Source: Ailurus styani
Lineage: Eukaryota > Chordata > Mammalia > Carnivora > Ailuridae
Reading direction: 5' to 3'
DNA: 64,000 bases
Assembly: GCA_002007465.1 (NCBI GenBank)
Contig: LNAC01000001.1
Span: 5,513,583-5,577,582, forward strand
Shown here: piece by piece, positions 44,470-55,519 of the stretch
Layout: every line of letters starts with the position of its first letter
Numbering within the stretch: the stretch's first letter is position 1
Program-made: the position numbers and the translations under genes
Notes under the pieces: generated by a model
Told to the model about the DNA's origin: nothing
Database searches by the model: none
Seen by the model: only the letters and a program-made list of their open reading frames with translations

Positions 44470-46865
44470 CTGACGGTTTGGGTGGGTGGGGTGTGTGTCT
44501 GGGAGGGGTCATCTTGAAAAAGCTCTAATGAAGACCCACTAAATGGGGAAGCCCTCTGGTCTGCAGGCCAGCCTGGCCTCTCCCGATGGGAAGAGGGAGC
44601 CTGGAGTCTCAAACACCACTTGCCAGAGGACCCCTCTAACAGGGACAATGAACACAGAGTGATTCCGCAGGAGTATTGCAAAGAGAACTTAACTTTCTCC
44701 CCATTCCATGCTCAAGGCCATTCCATAACCAATGGCTGCTTTCTCTCCTCCTAAGCCCACATGCAGCCTAGGAATCATTCTGGAAGCTACTGTAACACCT
44801 GGAAGTGACCCTATGAATAAACCTATCTGTCTCCCAGAACCAAGCCTTGGGGGTAAAAAAAAAAGTGCAAATGGAGACTCATGGTCCATTAAGCTTGGGG
44901 TAGGGCAGGTTGGGGGACAAAGGAGAAAGTGAGTTGGTCACAACCAGAGCAACCAACACCTGATAAGGAAGACTTACCTCCAAAAAGGTCAACTTTCAGA
45001 AACAATGGCCCCCGACCTAGGGAAAAGTGTCCATGTTGACACTGGGGAACCGGTCACTTTCATTTTCATATCACTTGAGGCCATGTAGCCCCACTCCCCA
45101 GTGCCTTCGGACCGAGGGCGACTGTCTTCCAACGTCCTGAGCGTAGGCCTCCATTTTGCTTGGTAGAGTTTCGCTCTGTGCGAACATGGCAGGACCTAGG
45201 ATTGACTTTGAAAAGCAGGATGCTGTTCTTTGCCCGCTTTCTTGCCAGAGTCCAGGATAAATGCAGGCTCTACCTTCTCAGCAGGGGACAGACCCAACTG
45301 ATTGCCCCAAGGTGCAGGAAGACTTGCTGGTATAAGTCTTGTGGATGCCAGTCCAGGACAGGAAGGAATTGGTCATTCTCTACTATGATCCATCCAGTCT
45401 TACAAAAACAATCATTTCTAAGATGAACACAACCGTAGCCACTGCTTGAAGAGACAAGCATATCATTAAAAAAATAGCCATCTTCTCAACGCTGAAATGC
45501 ATTGTCACAGCAGTGGTACATCCTCAGAGATGCCTCTTTAAGTTCAGATAGGAAAGATTTAGAAATGCAAGAGTCCCAGGATTTGCAGGAGAGCCCTATA
45601 CATCTATGTCAGGATGTCAGACCCCAGGGGTGAGCCAGCTGAAAGGCAGAAAGACACACAATCCCCAGGAATTAAGCCTCCAAGTGCAAGTTTTAACTTT
45701 AAAATCAGTTTCATTTATACCAAATGAAATCTGCGAGGAAGTGACATTTTAAAGGTTCCAGTCCTTCAGGGGTAACAAAGACAACCATTATGTCCGAGTG
45801 AGCAGCTGTCCTTTGATGTTTTAAAGGGCAGTAGACAGAGTGCCCAGGTGGAATTAGGTCTGGATTAGGAGGCAGGCCCGTGGAGGGAAAAGGTTGGGAG
45901 AAAGCGATCTACAGTTTCAGGCTTCAGTCTGCAGACAGTGCGACACGTGGACATAGAAAACGCTCTCAAGCCCCAGAGAAAGCCAGGACCATGGCAACTC
46001 CCATCTACCTCCCCTGCTTGGGAAGATGCTTGGCTGGGGAAAAAGAGGAGGGCGTTGCTCTGCATGACTCATCCCCTCCAGTCTGGAGACAAGAGTGGGA
46101 ATTACTTCATTATTCCAGGATAGAAAGTCTTGGACGTTTTGTGAGCAGACCCTGCTGTTCCATCTTCTGCTTGGGAACAAGCAAGACAAAGTGAACCCCA
46201 GTGCTGAAGCTCTCGCCGAAGATGGGCCAATCTGACTGGGGACGGAGGGAGTGTTTGCCGAGGGTCCCTGACTGTCTTACCTGTGTCCCTGACAAGGAAA
46301 ACGGACTCCCCACACAACTGCCTGCTGCCCATTTCAGCAGCAGCTTGGAAGTCAAGGGTTTTTACAGGAAAACCTAGACCAGAAAAATAGTTCCAGAATG
46401 TGTGAGGTGAGCACATTGTACCTGATAAGGTCTGTCTTTCTGCCAAGACTCGCTTGTATGTTGGTAGTAATTAAATGTGTTTATTTCTGTGTCAGCCATT
46501 TCAGGTCTGCAGTGGGTTGCTGTCGAGAGATTAGAATGATCTCCACTTTCCATAAAGGCTTCAATGTAATGACTATGTTGAAGCCACTGTCATCTGGAGC
46601 ATTGTCCTAGGACAATCTGGTTTGCATTGATCTTACCTGGAGTAACGACCGCAGCTCTTTTCCAGAGGGAAGTCCTAAGTCAGTTGTCCACAAGGCATCT
46701 CCTTGAAAGAAACAGTGATAGGACCAGGTAAGAGGATGGTCTTTGAGAGGACGCTTTCCCAGAGCTTAAGCACAGCAGCGTTGAGGGTCCTCAGGGGTCT
46801 GTCCCCAGCCTTCCTCCTGCTCCCCCACCCCCACAGCCCCTGCTCTACCCTCTAGACCAGAAGGG
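44470..46865. other. Intergenic; possible LTR-like remnant, no gene
   Basis: Contains sequence from about 44,690 to 45,460 with an LTR-like look (CCAAT at 44,725-44,732, AATAAA at 44,816-44,821) that I cannot assign to a family. Open frames on both strands are short and overlap each other. No splice-supported exon. Confidence 0.35.
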
Positions 46866-46869
46866 CAAG

Positions 46870-47094
46870 CTGCAGCTGCAGACAGCGTGCTCTGGGCTCA
46901 TGCTTCCGCATCTTTGTCCACACCATTCCTCCTCCTGGGAAAATCACGCTAAATGTCTTCACCTACCAAACTCCTATTCACTCTTCAAGACTCCCTCTCT
47001 TCCAGAAAGTGGCTCCTGGCCACTACTAAGTTCCCAAACCCTGTGTGACCTCTCCACAAACACTTCTAAGATCCTATTAAAATTCTGTTTTTAG
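46870..47094 (+). mobile_element. L2 remnant
   Basis: 'accattcctcctcctgggaa' (46,921-46,940), 'cctattcactcttcaagact' and 'agatcctattaaaattctg' follow L2 3'-end order; a SINE cuts it on the right. Confidence 0.6.
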
Positions 47095-47298
47095 GGGGCA
47101 TCTGGGTAGCTCTGTCAGTTAAGCGTCCAACTCTTGATTTCATCTCAGATCATGATCTCAAGATCCTGAGATGGAGCCCCACGTCAGTCTCTGCGATCAG
47201 CAAGGAGTCTGCTTGTCTCTCTCTCTCTCTCTCTCTGTCCCTCCCCTTATTTGCACTCTCTGTCTTCCCTCTAAAATAAATAAATGAATCTTTTTTAA
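47095..47298 (+). mobile_element. CAN-SINE (forward), older subtype
   Basis: A forward CAN-SINE (ggggcatctgggtagctctg start, aaataaataaatgaatc end). The target site aaaattctgt with T/A-rich continuation is repeated on both sides (about 47,079 and 47,299). Confidence 0.92.
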
Positions 47299-47549
47299 AA
47301 AATTCTGTATTCAGGGATGGAGAAAACAATTCATTGACATAGGATACTATCAATATCTGTTAAATAAAAACAAACAAAAAAAGAATTATAAAATGTATGT
47401 CCACTATACTCTCAGATTGGGTTAAGACAGCTAAGTAGATAAAAATATATCTCAAGTAGAATGTGATTAACCAGAGATAATAATATAGATGGTTTTTGCT
47501 TTTTTGTTCCTTTATATTTTATATAGTTTCTAAAATTTATAACATGACC

Positions 47550-48120
47550 CTTGCAATGGGTTTCTATTGCTGTTATGATAAATTACCACAAACTTAAAGC
47601 AACACAAATGTATTATTTTACAGTTCTGTAGGTCAGAAGTCTGGTAGGGTTCTCAACAGGAGAAAATCAAGGTGTCTGTAAGTTTGGGTTCCTTTCTGGG
47701 GGCTCTAGGGGTGGATCCACTTGCAAGCTCTTCCAGGCCGTGGGCAGAAGTCAGTTCCTTATGTATGGGTTCCCTTAGGGTTCCCCTGTCCTTGCTGGCT
47801 GTCGGCTGAGGGCCACCCTCAGTCTCTAGAACGCACTCACACTTAGTCTCTAGAACACACTCATTGGCCCACGGCCACTTCTCCATCTTCAGGACCAACG
47901 ACAGTGAGTCAGATCTCCGTGAAACCTCTACTCTTTCCTGCCTCTTCACCCTGTGCATCTCTCTGACTCTCCTGCCCACCCAGAGAATTCAGGATAACCT
48001 CCCTATTTAAAGGTCAGCTGATTAGCAACCTTAATTCCATCTACAAGCTTACTTCTCTTCTGCCTTGTGACTTACCATAATCACAGACATAAATGCCGGG
48101 GGATCGAAATCCTGCCTCCC
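47550..48120 (-). mobile_element. MaLR-type LTR remnant (reverse)
   Basis: 'tgctgttatgataaattacc' with 'tacagttctgtaggtcagaa' at the left and 'ataacctccctatttaaagg' and 'cttaattccatctacaagct' at the right match the reverse strand of a MaLR-like LTR. A local duplication of 'cactcacacttagtctctag' and 'cacactcattgg' is visible near 47,825-47,870. Confidence 0.55.
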
Positions 48121-48339
48121 ACAAACATTTATTTTTAATCGATGAAGAAAAAGTCTTTGAAAAAGGAACCATTCAATGAGGCGAAGGAATGTCCACCATC
48201 TCTTTTTAAAATAAATAATAATTGATCTTGGCCACAGATGACTTACTAGTGATGTAAGCATCTCATTTTCGTAGAAACCTCTGGCTTCTTGAACGCTCAA
48301 CCAAAATTCCAGATCTCTTGACAAAATTTTCTTCTGTTC

Positions 48340-48890
48340 TTTCTTTAAGAATGAGCTTCTTTTCTTCCTGATTTCGCATGTTGTGTGTGTCCTCCCCCGT
48401 GGCCGTGGTTCTCCTCCCTGGGTGCCCGGCCTTTGCCATGTGGGGCGGTCTCGTCTCCCTTGCCATTCTGGGTGGGCCTGTCACTTGCTTTGGCCAATGG
48501 ACAAGAGCAAGTGTGACCCAAGCAGAAGGTTGGAAAGACCATTAGCAGTAGGACTTGACCTTTCTTCATGTTCTTCAGACCCCTGAGACCACCACACAGT
48601 GAGCCTCTGCTGGCCCACAGAAAATGAGAGCCAACTCCACGTAGAGATGCCCAGCCCTGAAACCAACCAACCTGCCAATCACCAGAAATCCGAATTTGGT
48701 CACATGACGCCGTCCTGATCCAGCTTTGCTGTCAGCTGACTGCAGAGGCCCATCAGTCCAGCCTGGACCCAATGAACAGCCCACTGACCCACAGAATCGT
48801 GAGGAATAACATTTCTTGTTTCTTGTTTGGAACAGCTAAGTTTTGGAGTAGTTTGTTACATGGCCAAGGCTAGTTGAATGTAATTTAAGA
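48340..48890 (+). mobile_element. MLT1-type MaLR LTR (forward)
   Basis: 'ttggccaatggacaagagca' (48,490-48,509), 'cccctgagaccaccacacag', 'cacagaatcgtgaggaataa' and 'taagttttggagtagtttgt' (48,838-48,857) follow MLT1 order closely. Old but almost complete. Confidence 0.72.
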
Positions 48891-48894
48891 AAAA

Positions 48895-49085
48895 TTTGAA
48901 ATTGCAAAACATTTTAATAAGAGCAACAAAAGTCACCCACAATTCCATCAACCAAAAGTGACCAGTTGTGAATATTTTGATGTATCTTCTATCAGTTTTT
49001 ATATTTAGTTACATGGCTATAGAGAAAGAAAGAGGGAAATTGATTGATGATAGAAACACACAGAACTGAATTTAAATACGTAAAC
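48895..49085 (+). mobile_element. Ancient L1 3' UTR fragment
   Basis: 'ccacaattccatcaaccaaa' and 'tatcagtttttatatttag' are typical of old L1 3' ends. Short and degraded. Confidence 0.45.
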
Positions 49086-49089
49086 ATAA

Positions 49090-51520
49090 ATAAATAAGGT
49101 ACAACACCAAAAAAAATTTTTAAAGGAGAAAGAAACATGCAGAATTCATATGATATGGAATTCAAATCTTTCTTTCTCCCCCCATCACTACTAACTAGCA
49201 TTATTTTGCGTCATTGGCTCTTTCTGGAATGTAGGATATTGGTTAACTTGGAAACGTCCTTGGAACGCCACAGTCTCACTCAGCCAGTCGTGTATGTAGG
49301 TTCCTTCATCAACCTCTGCACCTATGAATCCAAGCGGCATAACTATTCAGCCTAGTTGGGCTAAAATGAAGCAAGCCCAACTGCCCATCAGATGTTGTTC
49401 AAATTTACCTGAATGATTGACTAGGGTTTGCACTTTGGCCAAATGGGTCCCTGGGGACAGGCTGCAGTTCTTGTGAAACGTACTCTTTCCAGTGCTACAG
49501 AGCCCCGCCTGGGTGGACAAGAAAATCTGCCGACTGAAGCCCTTCGTGGATGCTTATTTCTGCTTCAGCTTCACCCCCAGCCTCACTCACTGTGGGGACA
49601 CTGACCTGGATGGGCGCCTCCTGAGGGAAGAGATAAGCCCCTTCTGGCCGCGGGTCTACTGGGAAGGCCTGGCTGATATCAAAGAGGATGGGTCATTCTG
49701 AGTATGCAGGGTGCCCCATTTTTAGATTTGCTCACATCTCAGTCCTAGGAAGAGAGGGGTCTTGTGAATGTGACCCACTCAGGCCGCAGCTGGGCTCACT
49801 CAAGGAGCAGGGTTCAAAAGCCACACACAAATTTGTAGGCAGTCCAGTCCTTTCGGGGGCTCCAAATCAAAACCCTTAGGAACTTACACCCCTTTTTACA
49901 CTCCATTATTTTTTACACTCCATTATTTGGAGTCCCCATTTTCGATTCTCCCCCCTTCAGCTGTCCTGTGCCCCCACATCAAGCACCTGTTACTCTACCT
50001 TCCCCAACCCCTTAGCTCTGCCCTACTCTTCAGCTTTCTTATGTAAATGCTCCCTAATGTCACCATCCTGGGCTTTGGGTGAAGCCCTCGCTTCTCTTGC
50101 TGGTCTTTCTCGGGTTTCTCCTCTGCCCATCCTCTCTTCCTGGATCACAAAGCCGAGGAGTCAGCCCAGCAGAAGTAAACTAACCCCAGGAGGCTGGAGA
50201 AACGAGGGCCATCCACATGGGGCTTTCTTTCCTTGGGCGAACGGGGGAGATATGAGAAAACTCCCACGACCGTATCTTTTTCAGCTTGAACTGACAAGTG
50301 CCATCTTTGCTAAAATTCCCAGGGGACATTTGCAAACAAGGTGGCCTTGACTGGGGTCATGTGTCACCGTGCTGCTGGAGCCCAGTGCAGGTCATCTGAC
50401 CCTTGTGATGTTTCTTGTGTGCAGCTTTGGGAAGATGGGGGCTGAGGGCTGAGCCTGGGTGGGGAGGGAGACAGTGGAGGCCAAGGGCGTTTGCATCTAT
50501 CACACATGTGACAGTCCTGTGAGCCACTTGGAAGTAAAGGGCTGAGTCCTGTGCCTTCATGGGCACCAGAGCCAGTGTGGAGAATGCAGTGGAGACCCAG
50601 ATAAATGCAATAAAATGCAGCCTCATCCTCAACCTCCAGGCTGGTGTGACTCGAAGGAATGAAGACTGGTGACATGAGAACCACATTCATTCCAGTTTCC
50701 TCAGTCTTCCTCATAGCCCTGCTTCTGTCAGCACTCAGCCTCTGTGATTTCTGTTTTCCTTCTGCAGCACCCTCAACACAGAGAAATGCTCATGAAATGC
50801 TCACCACTGAAGTTGCAGATGTCAGTCTGCTGATGTAATCATTTTGTGGAAGTTCAACGAAAGCCAACTATTTGCCTTAAAGATGGACTTTTTCCTTTAG
50901 GTGCTGTGGTTACAATTATGTACACAGGGTATTCACCCAGTAGTGGGTTCTCAATCCCCCATCCACCCTAATGGCCACCTTTACTTAGACACATCTGTCC
51001 AAGCTGACCCAGATAACATCTCCGTGATCATTTTCCTCTTGGAGTGTGTGTCTGGACCATGAGGTCACTTCGGAGAATTCCTGAGCCCAGAGACAGGGTC
51101 AGGGCAGGGCTAGCGTTTGCATCTCAAGAAGATTGTGGGTCTTGGCAAGGACTGAAAATGTGAGCATGTAAATGCTGTGTTCTGTGCTCAGGGCAATATG
51201 GTGGCCTGTGTGGAAGGGATGGACTTTTCAGAAACAGATAACACTATCTAAGCTTGGAGCCAACCCAGGCAGCTCCTCTCTGGCAGCTGAGTCCTGCTTC
51301 TCTGTGCCTCCAGTCTTGTTGCACGTGAGGCCTTGGAGATGGAAACCATTTTCTAATCCCTGAGACTTCTCTGAATTTCAAGCCAAACAGATTTTCTCTG
51401 TGTGTTACAGCTATTTAAATAGGTTCGCATGGTCCAAAGAGTTTAGTTGTTTATATAAACTGTGTACCAAGTCCTTTCAGGTAAGTAGGTTTTTGGCTTT
51501 AAAGAATATTGATTGATTGG
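49090..51520. other. Intergenic, no supported gene
   Basis: A 69-codon open frame (49,494-49,701) preceded by an acceptor-like 'actctttccag' is the only coding hint, and I do not recognise it. A short duplication (tttttacactccatta, twice) lies at about 49,894-49,925. The rest looks unique or too degraded to name. Confidence 0.5.
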
Positions 51521-51570
51521 TTCATTCATTCATTCATTCATTCATTCATTCATTCATTCATTCACTCATT
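51521..51570. repeat. (ATTC)n microsatellite
   Basis: About twelve TTCA units with one CTCA variant near the end. Confidence 0.96.
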
Positions 51571-51689
51571 GAATCCAACATTGAGCAACGACTATGCACC
51601 AGGCCGACATCTTCTTGGGATACCAAGAAGAATATGATACCGCCCTGCACTTGAGGGGTCTCGATTCTGATGCGAAAGAAATCACTCAG

Positions 51690-51830
51690 TAAGCTTGTTA
51701 AAATACAGGTCCCTGGGCTCCAGCCCCAGAGATTCCTGATTGAGTAGGTCTGGGGCAGGGCCTGAGAATGTGAATTTCTCACAAGCTCCCCGGTGATGCG
51801 GGTGCCCACCTGTGAACCCATGCTGCTCTC
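51690..51830 (+). mobile_element. MER5-type DNA transposon fragment
   Basis: 'gttaaaatacaggtccctgg', 'agagattcctgattgagtag', 'gtctggggcagggcctgaga' and 'tctcacaagctccccggtga' follow MER5A/B in order. Confidence 0.7.
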
Positions 51831-52201
51831 ATAGCCCGTGGTCCAGAGTTAGCTAGCCTCATCCCCAGACCATCTCTGAATATTTTTCTCTGTTCATTTT
51901 AGTTTTTAAAATCCACTTGGCTAGATTTGGACAAAGTACTGTCTATACTTTCATCAGGAGGCACAACGTCTGGTCATCTCTCTTAGAAACATTAGCAGTC
52001 ACCAGTGATCATTCCTAGATTTGTTTTTTCACTGGGGTTTCCAAACTGGTGATGCTCTAATTGTATTGCTCCTTCTGCATGGATTACCTTGTCTACTTCT
52101 CTAAAGACAGACTTCCCTGCATCAGCTATTCTAACACCCAAAGGTAGGGTTCATACGGAAGTCAAGATAATCTTTCTCTTTGTTAACCCCTTTTCTTTCT
52201 A

Positions 52202-52388
52202 TTTTTTTTAAAGGTTTGTTTATTTATTTGAGAGAGAGAGAAAGAGTGAGAGTGGGGATGGGGGGAGAGGCAGAGGGAGAAGCACACTCCCCACTGAGCA
52301 GGGAGCTGGATGCAGGGCTGGATCCCAGGATCCTGGGATCATGACCTGAACCGAAGGCAGATGCTTAACCAACTGAGCCGCCCAGACC
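52202..52388 (-). mobile_element. CAN-SINE (reverse), diverged
   Basis: A reverse CAN-SINE with T-rich leader, 'gggatcatgacctgaaccga' (about 52,337) and 'ccaactgagccgcccag'. No clear duplication. Confidence 0.9.
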
Positions 52389-53186
52389 AAATGCAGTTTT
52401 TCCCTAGCGTCCCGAGCCAACAGAGCTGGTTTTTGTTTGTTTTTATCTATTCTAGTGAAGTCATGAATACAAATGTGTTTTTTGTGTTCCGTTCACTAAG
52501 CTATTATTTTTGATGCTCAAATTATTTTATTTTTGACTAATGAGACCTGGTCAGGTTAGCTCCTGGGTCCTTTTGGCTTGACTCCAGTAGTGTTTGATAG
52601 ATTCCTTTCTTCTGCTATGGCAAGCTTTTCCAGGTTCCCTGGACGACACTGTGTCTCCCAGATGGGAAGTCAGCCATTTCCCCCAAGGAGCCCTGGTTGC
52701 ACTTCATGCAGATGGCCCTCGGAGACCACAGTCCCCACATTGGACGTGTTCATTAGTGCTTGGTCATTGTTTCCAGAACTTTTCAGCAAAGAGAGCTAGA
52801 AAATATGTTTTTTAAAATAAAATGTATAATGACTTTGTAAGAATACTTCCAGTTAGATTTTAGGGGACATTTTACTTGATCCCGTCAATCTGAAATCTCA
52901 GAATAACAGCTCTAGGCCTCTAGTTCATAATATGATCGTCAAAAACCCTTTGTTTTTCCTTTCATATCTTCTTTTTGTTCTTAGCGTGTATCTAACTAAG
53001 GGTGAACAGTCAAATTAACGTTTTGAAGTCACATGGAAGTTTCTATCTGTGTGATTGAGCCATAAATTAATATATAGCTATGTTTATTTCATTTTGCTTT
53101 TGACTTTTAGGGGCTGATTTTTAAAAAGATTTTAATTTGTCTTATAACTGTGTAAATATTTTCATGGTTTCAAAATCAAATGTACA

Positions 53187-53244
53187 GGGCGCCTGGGTGG
53201 CTCAGTGGGTTTAAGCCTCTGCCTTCGGCTCAGGTCATGATCTC
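53187..53244 (+). mobile_element. CAN-SINE, 5' part only, cut by N
   Basis: The first 58 bp of a young forward CAN-SINE, interrupted at the N at 53,245. Its target site duplication aaaatcaaatgtaca is at 53,172-53,186 and again at 53,822-53,836, after the N at 53,815. The missing SINE body belongs between them, where the assembly instead holds a misplaced block. Confidence 0.92.
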
Positions 53245-53245
53245 N

Positions 53246-53814
53246 TAAAATGAAATGTATAATGACTTTGTAAGAATACTTCCAGTTAGATTTTAGCAAT
53301 ATAATAATAGCATAGTATTATACACATACACGTATTTTCACATCGTATTTTCTTGGATAAATGGTAGCATGCTATCCACACTTTCCTCCACTTAGCTTTT
53401 GAGGCCACTTGTAATGTCAGAAATGTTTACATTAAAGAGATCCACTTGGGAATTTGTTATGAAAATAGACAAGGACAAAAAAACTGCAATGCATTCGGTT
53501 GTACTTTTAAACAAACATTTAAATAAATGTGTTCATCCTGATGCATTGATGTATAATTGAAAATGTCAGTCCACATCTCTGTCCAGCCTACAATAAATAC
53601 TTGGTTCAAATCTCGACAGAGACCACAGGAAGAGACCTACTATTTTTCCATTCTTTTCCTTTTATTTATTTAGATGTCTCTTTTTTAAAAAAATAAAAGC
53701 TTAAATTTTGGAACAATTTCAGACTTACAGAAAAGTTGCAAAGATAGTACAGAGAGTTCTCACTCTGTAGTTTCCCCTACTGTAAACATCGAAAATAACA
53801 TGGTACATTTGTCA
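53246..53814. repeat. Misplaced duplicate block (second haplotype)
   Basis: Bases 53,246-53,296 repeat 52,813-52,863 with one mismatch; bases 53,297-53,814 repeat 53,950-54,467 (offset 653) with few differences. It is bounded by Ns on both sides and lies inside a SINE. I read it as the other allele placed in the gap. Confidence 0.9.
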
Positions 53815-54640
53815 NCAACCCAAAATCAAATGTACAAACCAAAGTGTATTTGGAGAAGTCTGATCTACTACTCCTCTCTGTCATGATCCTTTCCTCCCCT
53901 TATAAGGAATAATTTAAAAAAATTATGGTTTATCCTTTTGTTTAAAAAGCAATATAATAATAGCATAGTATTATACACATACACGTATTTTCACATCGTA
54001 TCTTCTTGGATAAATGGTAGCATGCTATCCACACTTTCCTCCACTTAGCTTTTGAGGCCACTTGTAATGTCAGAAATGTTTACATTAAAGAGATCCACTT
54101 GGGAATTTGTTATGAAAATAGACAAGGACAAAAAAACTGCAATGCATTCGGTTGTACTTTTAAACAAACATTTAAATAAATGTGTTCATCCTGATGCATT
54201 GATGTATAATTGAAAATGTCAGTCCACATCTCTGTCCAGCCTACAATAAATACTTGGTTCAAATCTCGACAGAGACCGCAGGAAGAGACCTACTATTTTT
54301 CCATTCTTTTCCTTTTATTTATTTAGATGTCTCTTTTTAAAAAAAATAAAAGCTTAAATTTTGGAACAATTTCAGACTTACAGAAAAGTTGCAAAGATAG
54401 TACAGAGAGTTCTCACTCTGTAGTTTCCCCTACTGTAAACATCGAAAATAACATGGTACATTTGTCAAAACCAGGAAACCAACACTGGTACGTGACTATT
54501 AACTAAACTCCAGACTTTATTCAGATTTCACTAGTTTTTCCGTTAATGCCCTTTTCCTGTTCCAGAATCTGATCCAGGATACCACGTTGCATTTAATATC
54601 TTTCCCCTTTTAATTGACCTAAAAATCTATCAGTGTTAAA
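53690..54640 (+). mobile_element. Ancient L1 3' UTR-type sequence (duplicated by assembly)
   Basis: 'cttacagaaaagttgcaaag', 'atagtacagagagttctcac', 'aaactccagactttattcag' and 'ggataccacgttgcatttaa' follow an old L1 3' end. Parts occur two or three times because of the assembly duplication. Confidence 0.6.
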
Positions 54641-55516
54641 GAGCGCTCCCATTTTTTAGGTGATAAGGGATAGAAACCAAATGGGTTACTGGCAGGGGGA
54701 TGATCACAGGATTTAAATCTAAATCTGGGTGGGCTCTGCTTTCAGAAGAGGCAGTGTGTTTTAGGGGAGAAAATGCAGATCGTGATACTGGGCAGACGTG
54801 GGTGGGGATCCTCGTTTGGGTTTATTTAGTAGATAGAAGGTCTTGAATAATTTAGTGTCACCGGGCCTTTGTTTTTTCATNATAAATACTTGGTTCAAAT
54901 CTCGACAGAGACCACAGGAAGAGACCTACTATTTTTCCATTCTTTTCCTTTTATTTATTTAGATGTCTCTTTTTTAAAAAAATAAAAGCTTAAATTTTGG
55001 AACAATTTCAGACTTACAGAAAAGTTGCAAAGATAGTACAGAGAGTTCTCACTCTGTAGTTTCCCCTACTGTAAACATCGAAAATAACATGGTACATTTG
55101 TCAAAACCAGGAAACCAACACTGGTACGTGACTATTAACTAAACTCCAGACTTTATTCAGATTTCACTAGTTTTTCCGTTAATGCCCTTTTCCTGTTCCA
55201 GAATCTGATCCAGGATACCACGTTGCATTTAATATCTTTCCCCTTTTAATTGACCTAAAAATCTATCAGTGTTAAAGAGCGCTCCCATTTTTTAGGTGAT
55301 AAGGGATAGAAACCAAATGGCTTACTGGCAGGGGGATGATCACAGGATTTAAATCTAAATCTGGGTGGGCTCTGCTTTCAGAAGAGGCAGTGTGTTTTAG
55401 GGGAGAAAATGCAGATCGTGATACTGGGCAGACGTGGGTGGGGATCCTCGTTTGGGTTTATTTAGTAGATAGAAGGTCTTGAATAATTTAGTGTCACCGG
55501 GCCTTTGTTTTTTCAT
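54246..55516. repeat. 635-bp near-identical tandem copies around N 54881
   Basis: 54,246-54,880 and 54,882-55,516 (offset 636) are nearly identical. Differences include 54,278 G versus 54,914 A, and 54,685 G versus 55,321 C. The abutting N and near-identity point to two alleles in series, not a biological duplication. Confidence 0.92.
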
Positions 55517-55519
55517 CCA

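Noticed and set aside
44690..45460. Possible endogenous retroviral LTR
   Set aside because: CCAAT and AATAAA are present, but I cannot define ends, a primer site or any internal gene, so it was not called as a mobile element.
53246..55516. Genuine tandem or segmental duplication
   Set aside because: Every boundary but one is an N, the block sits inside a broken SINE, and alternate copies share base differences, which fits haplotype duplication better.
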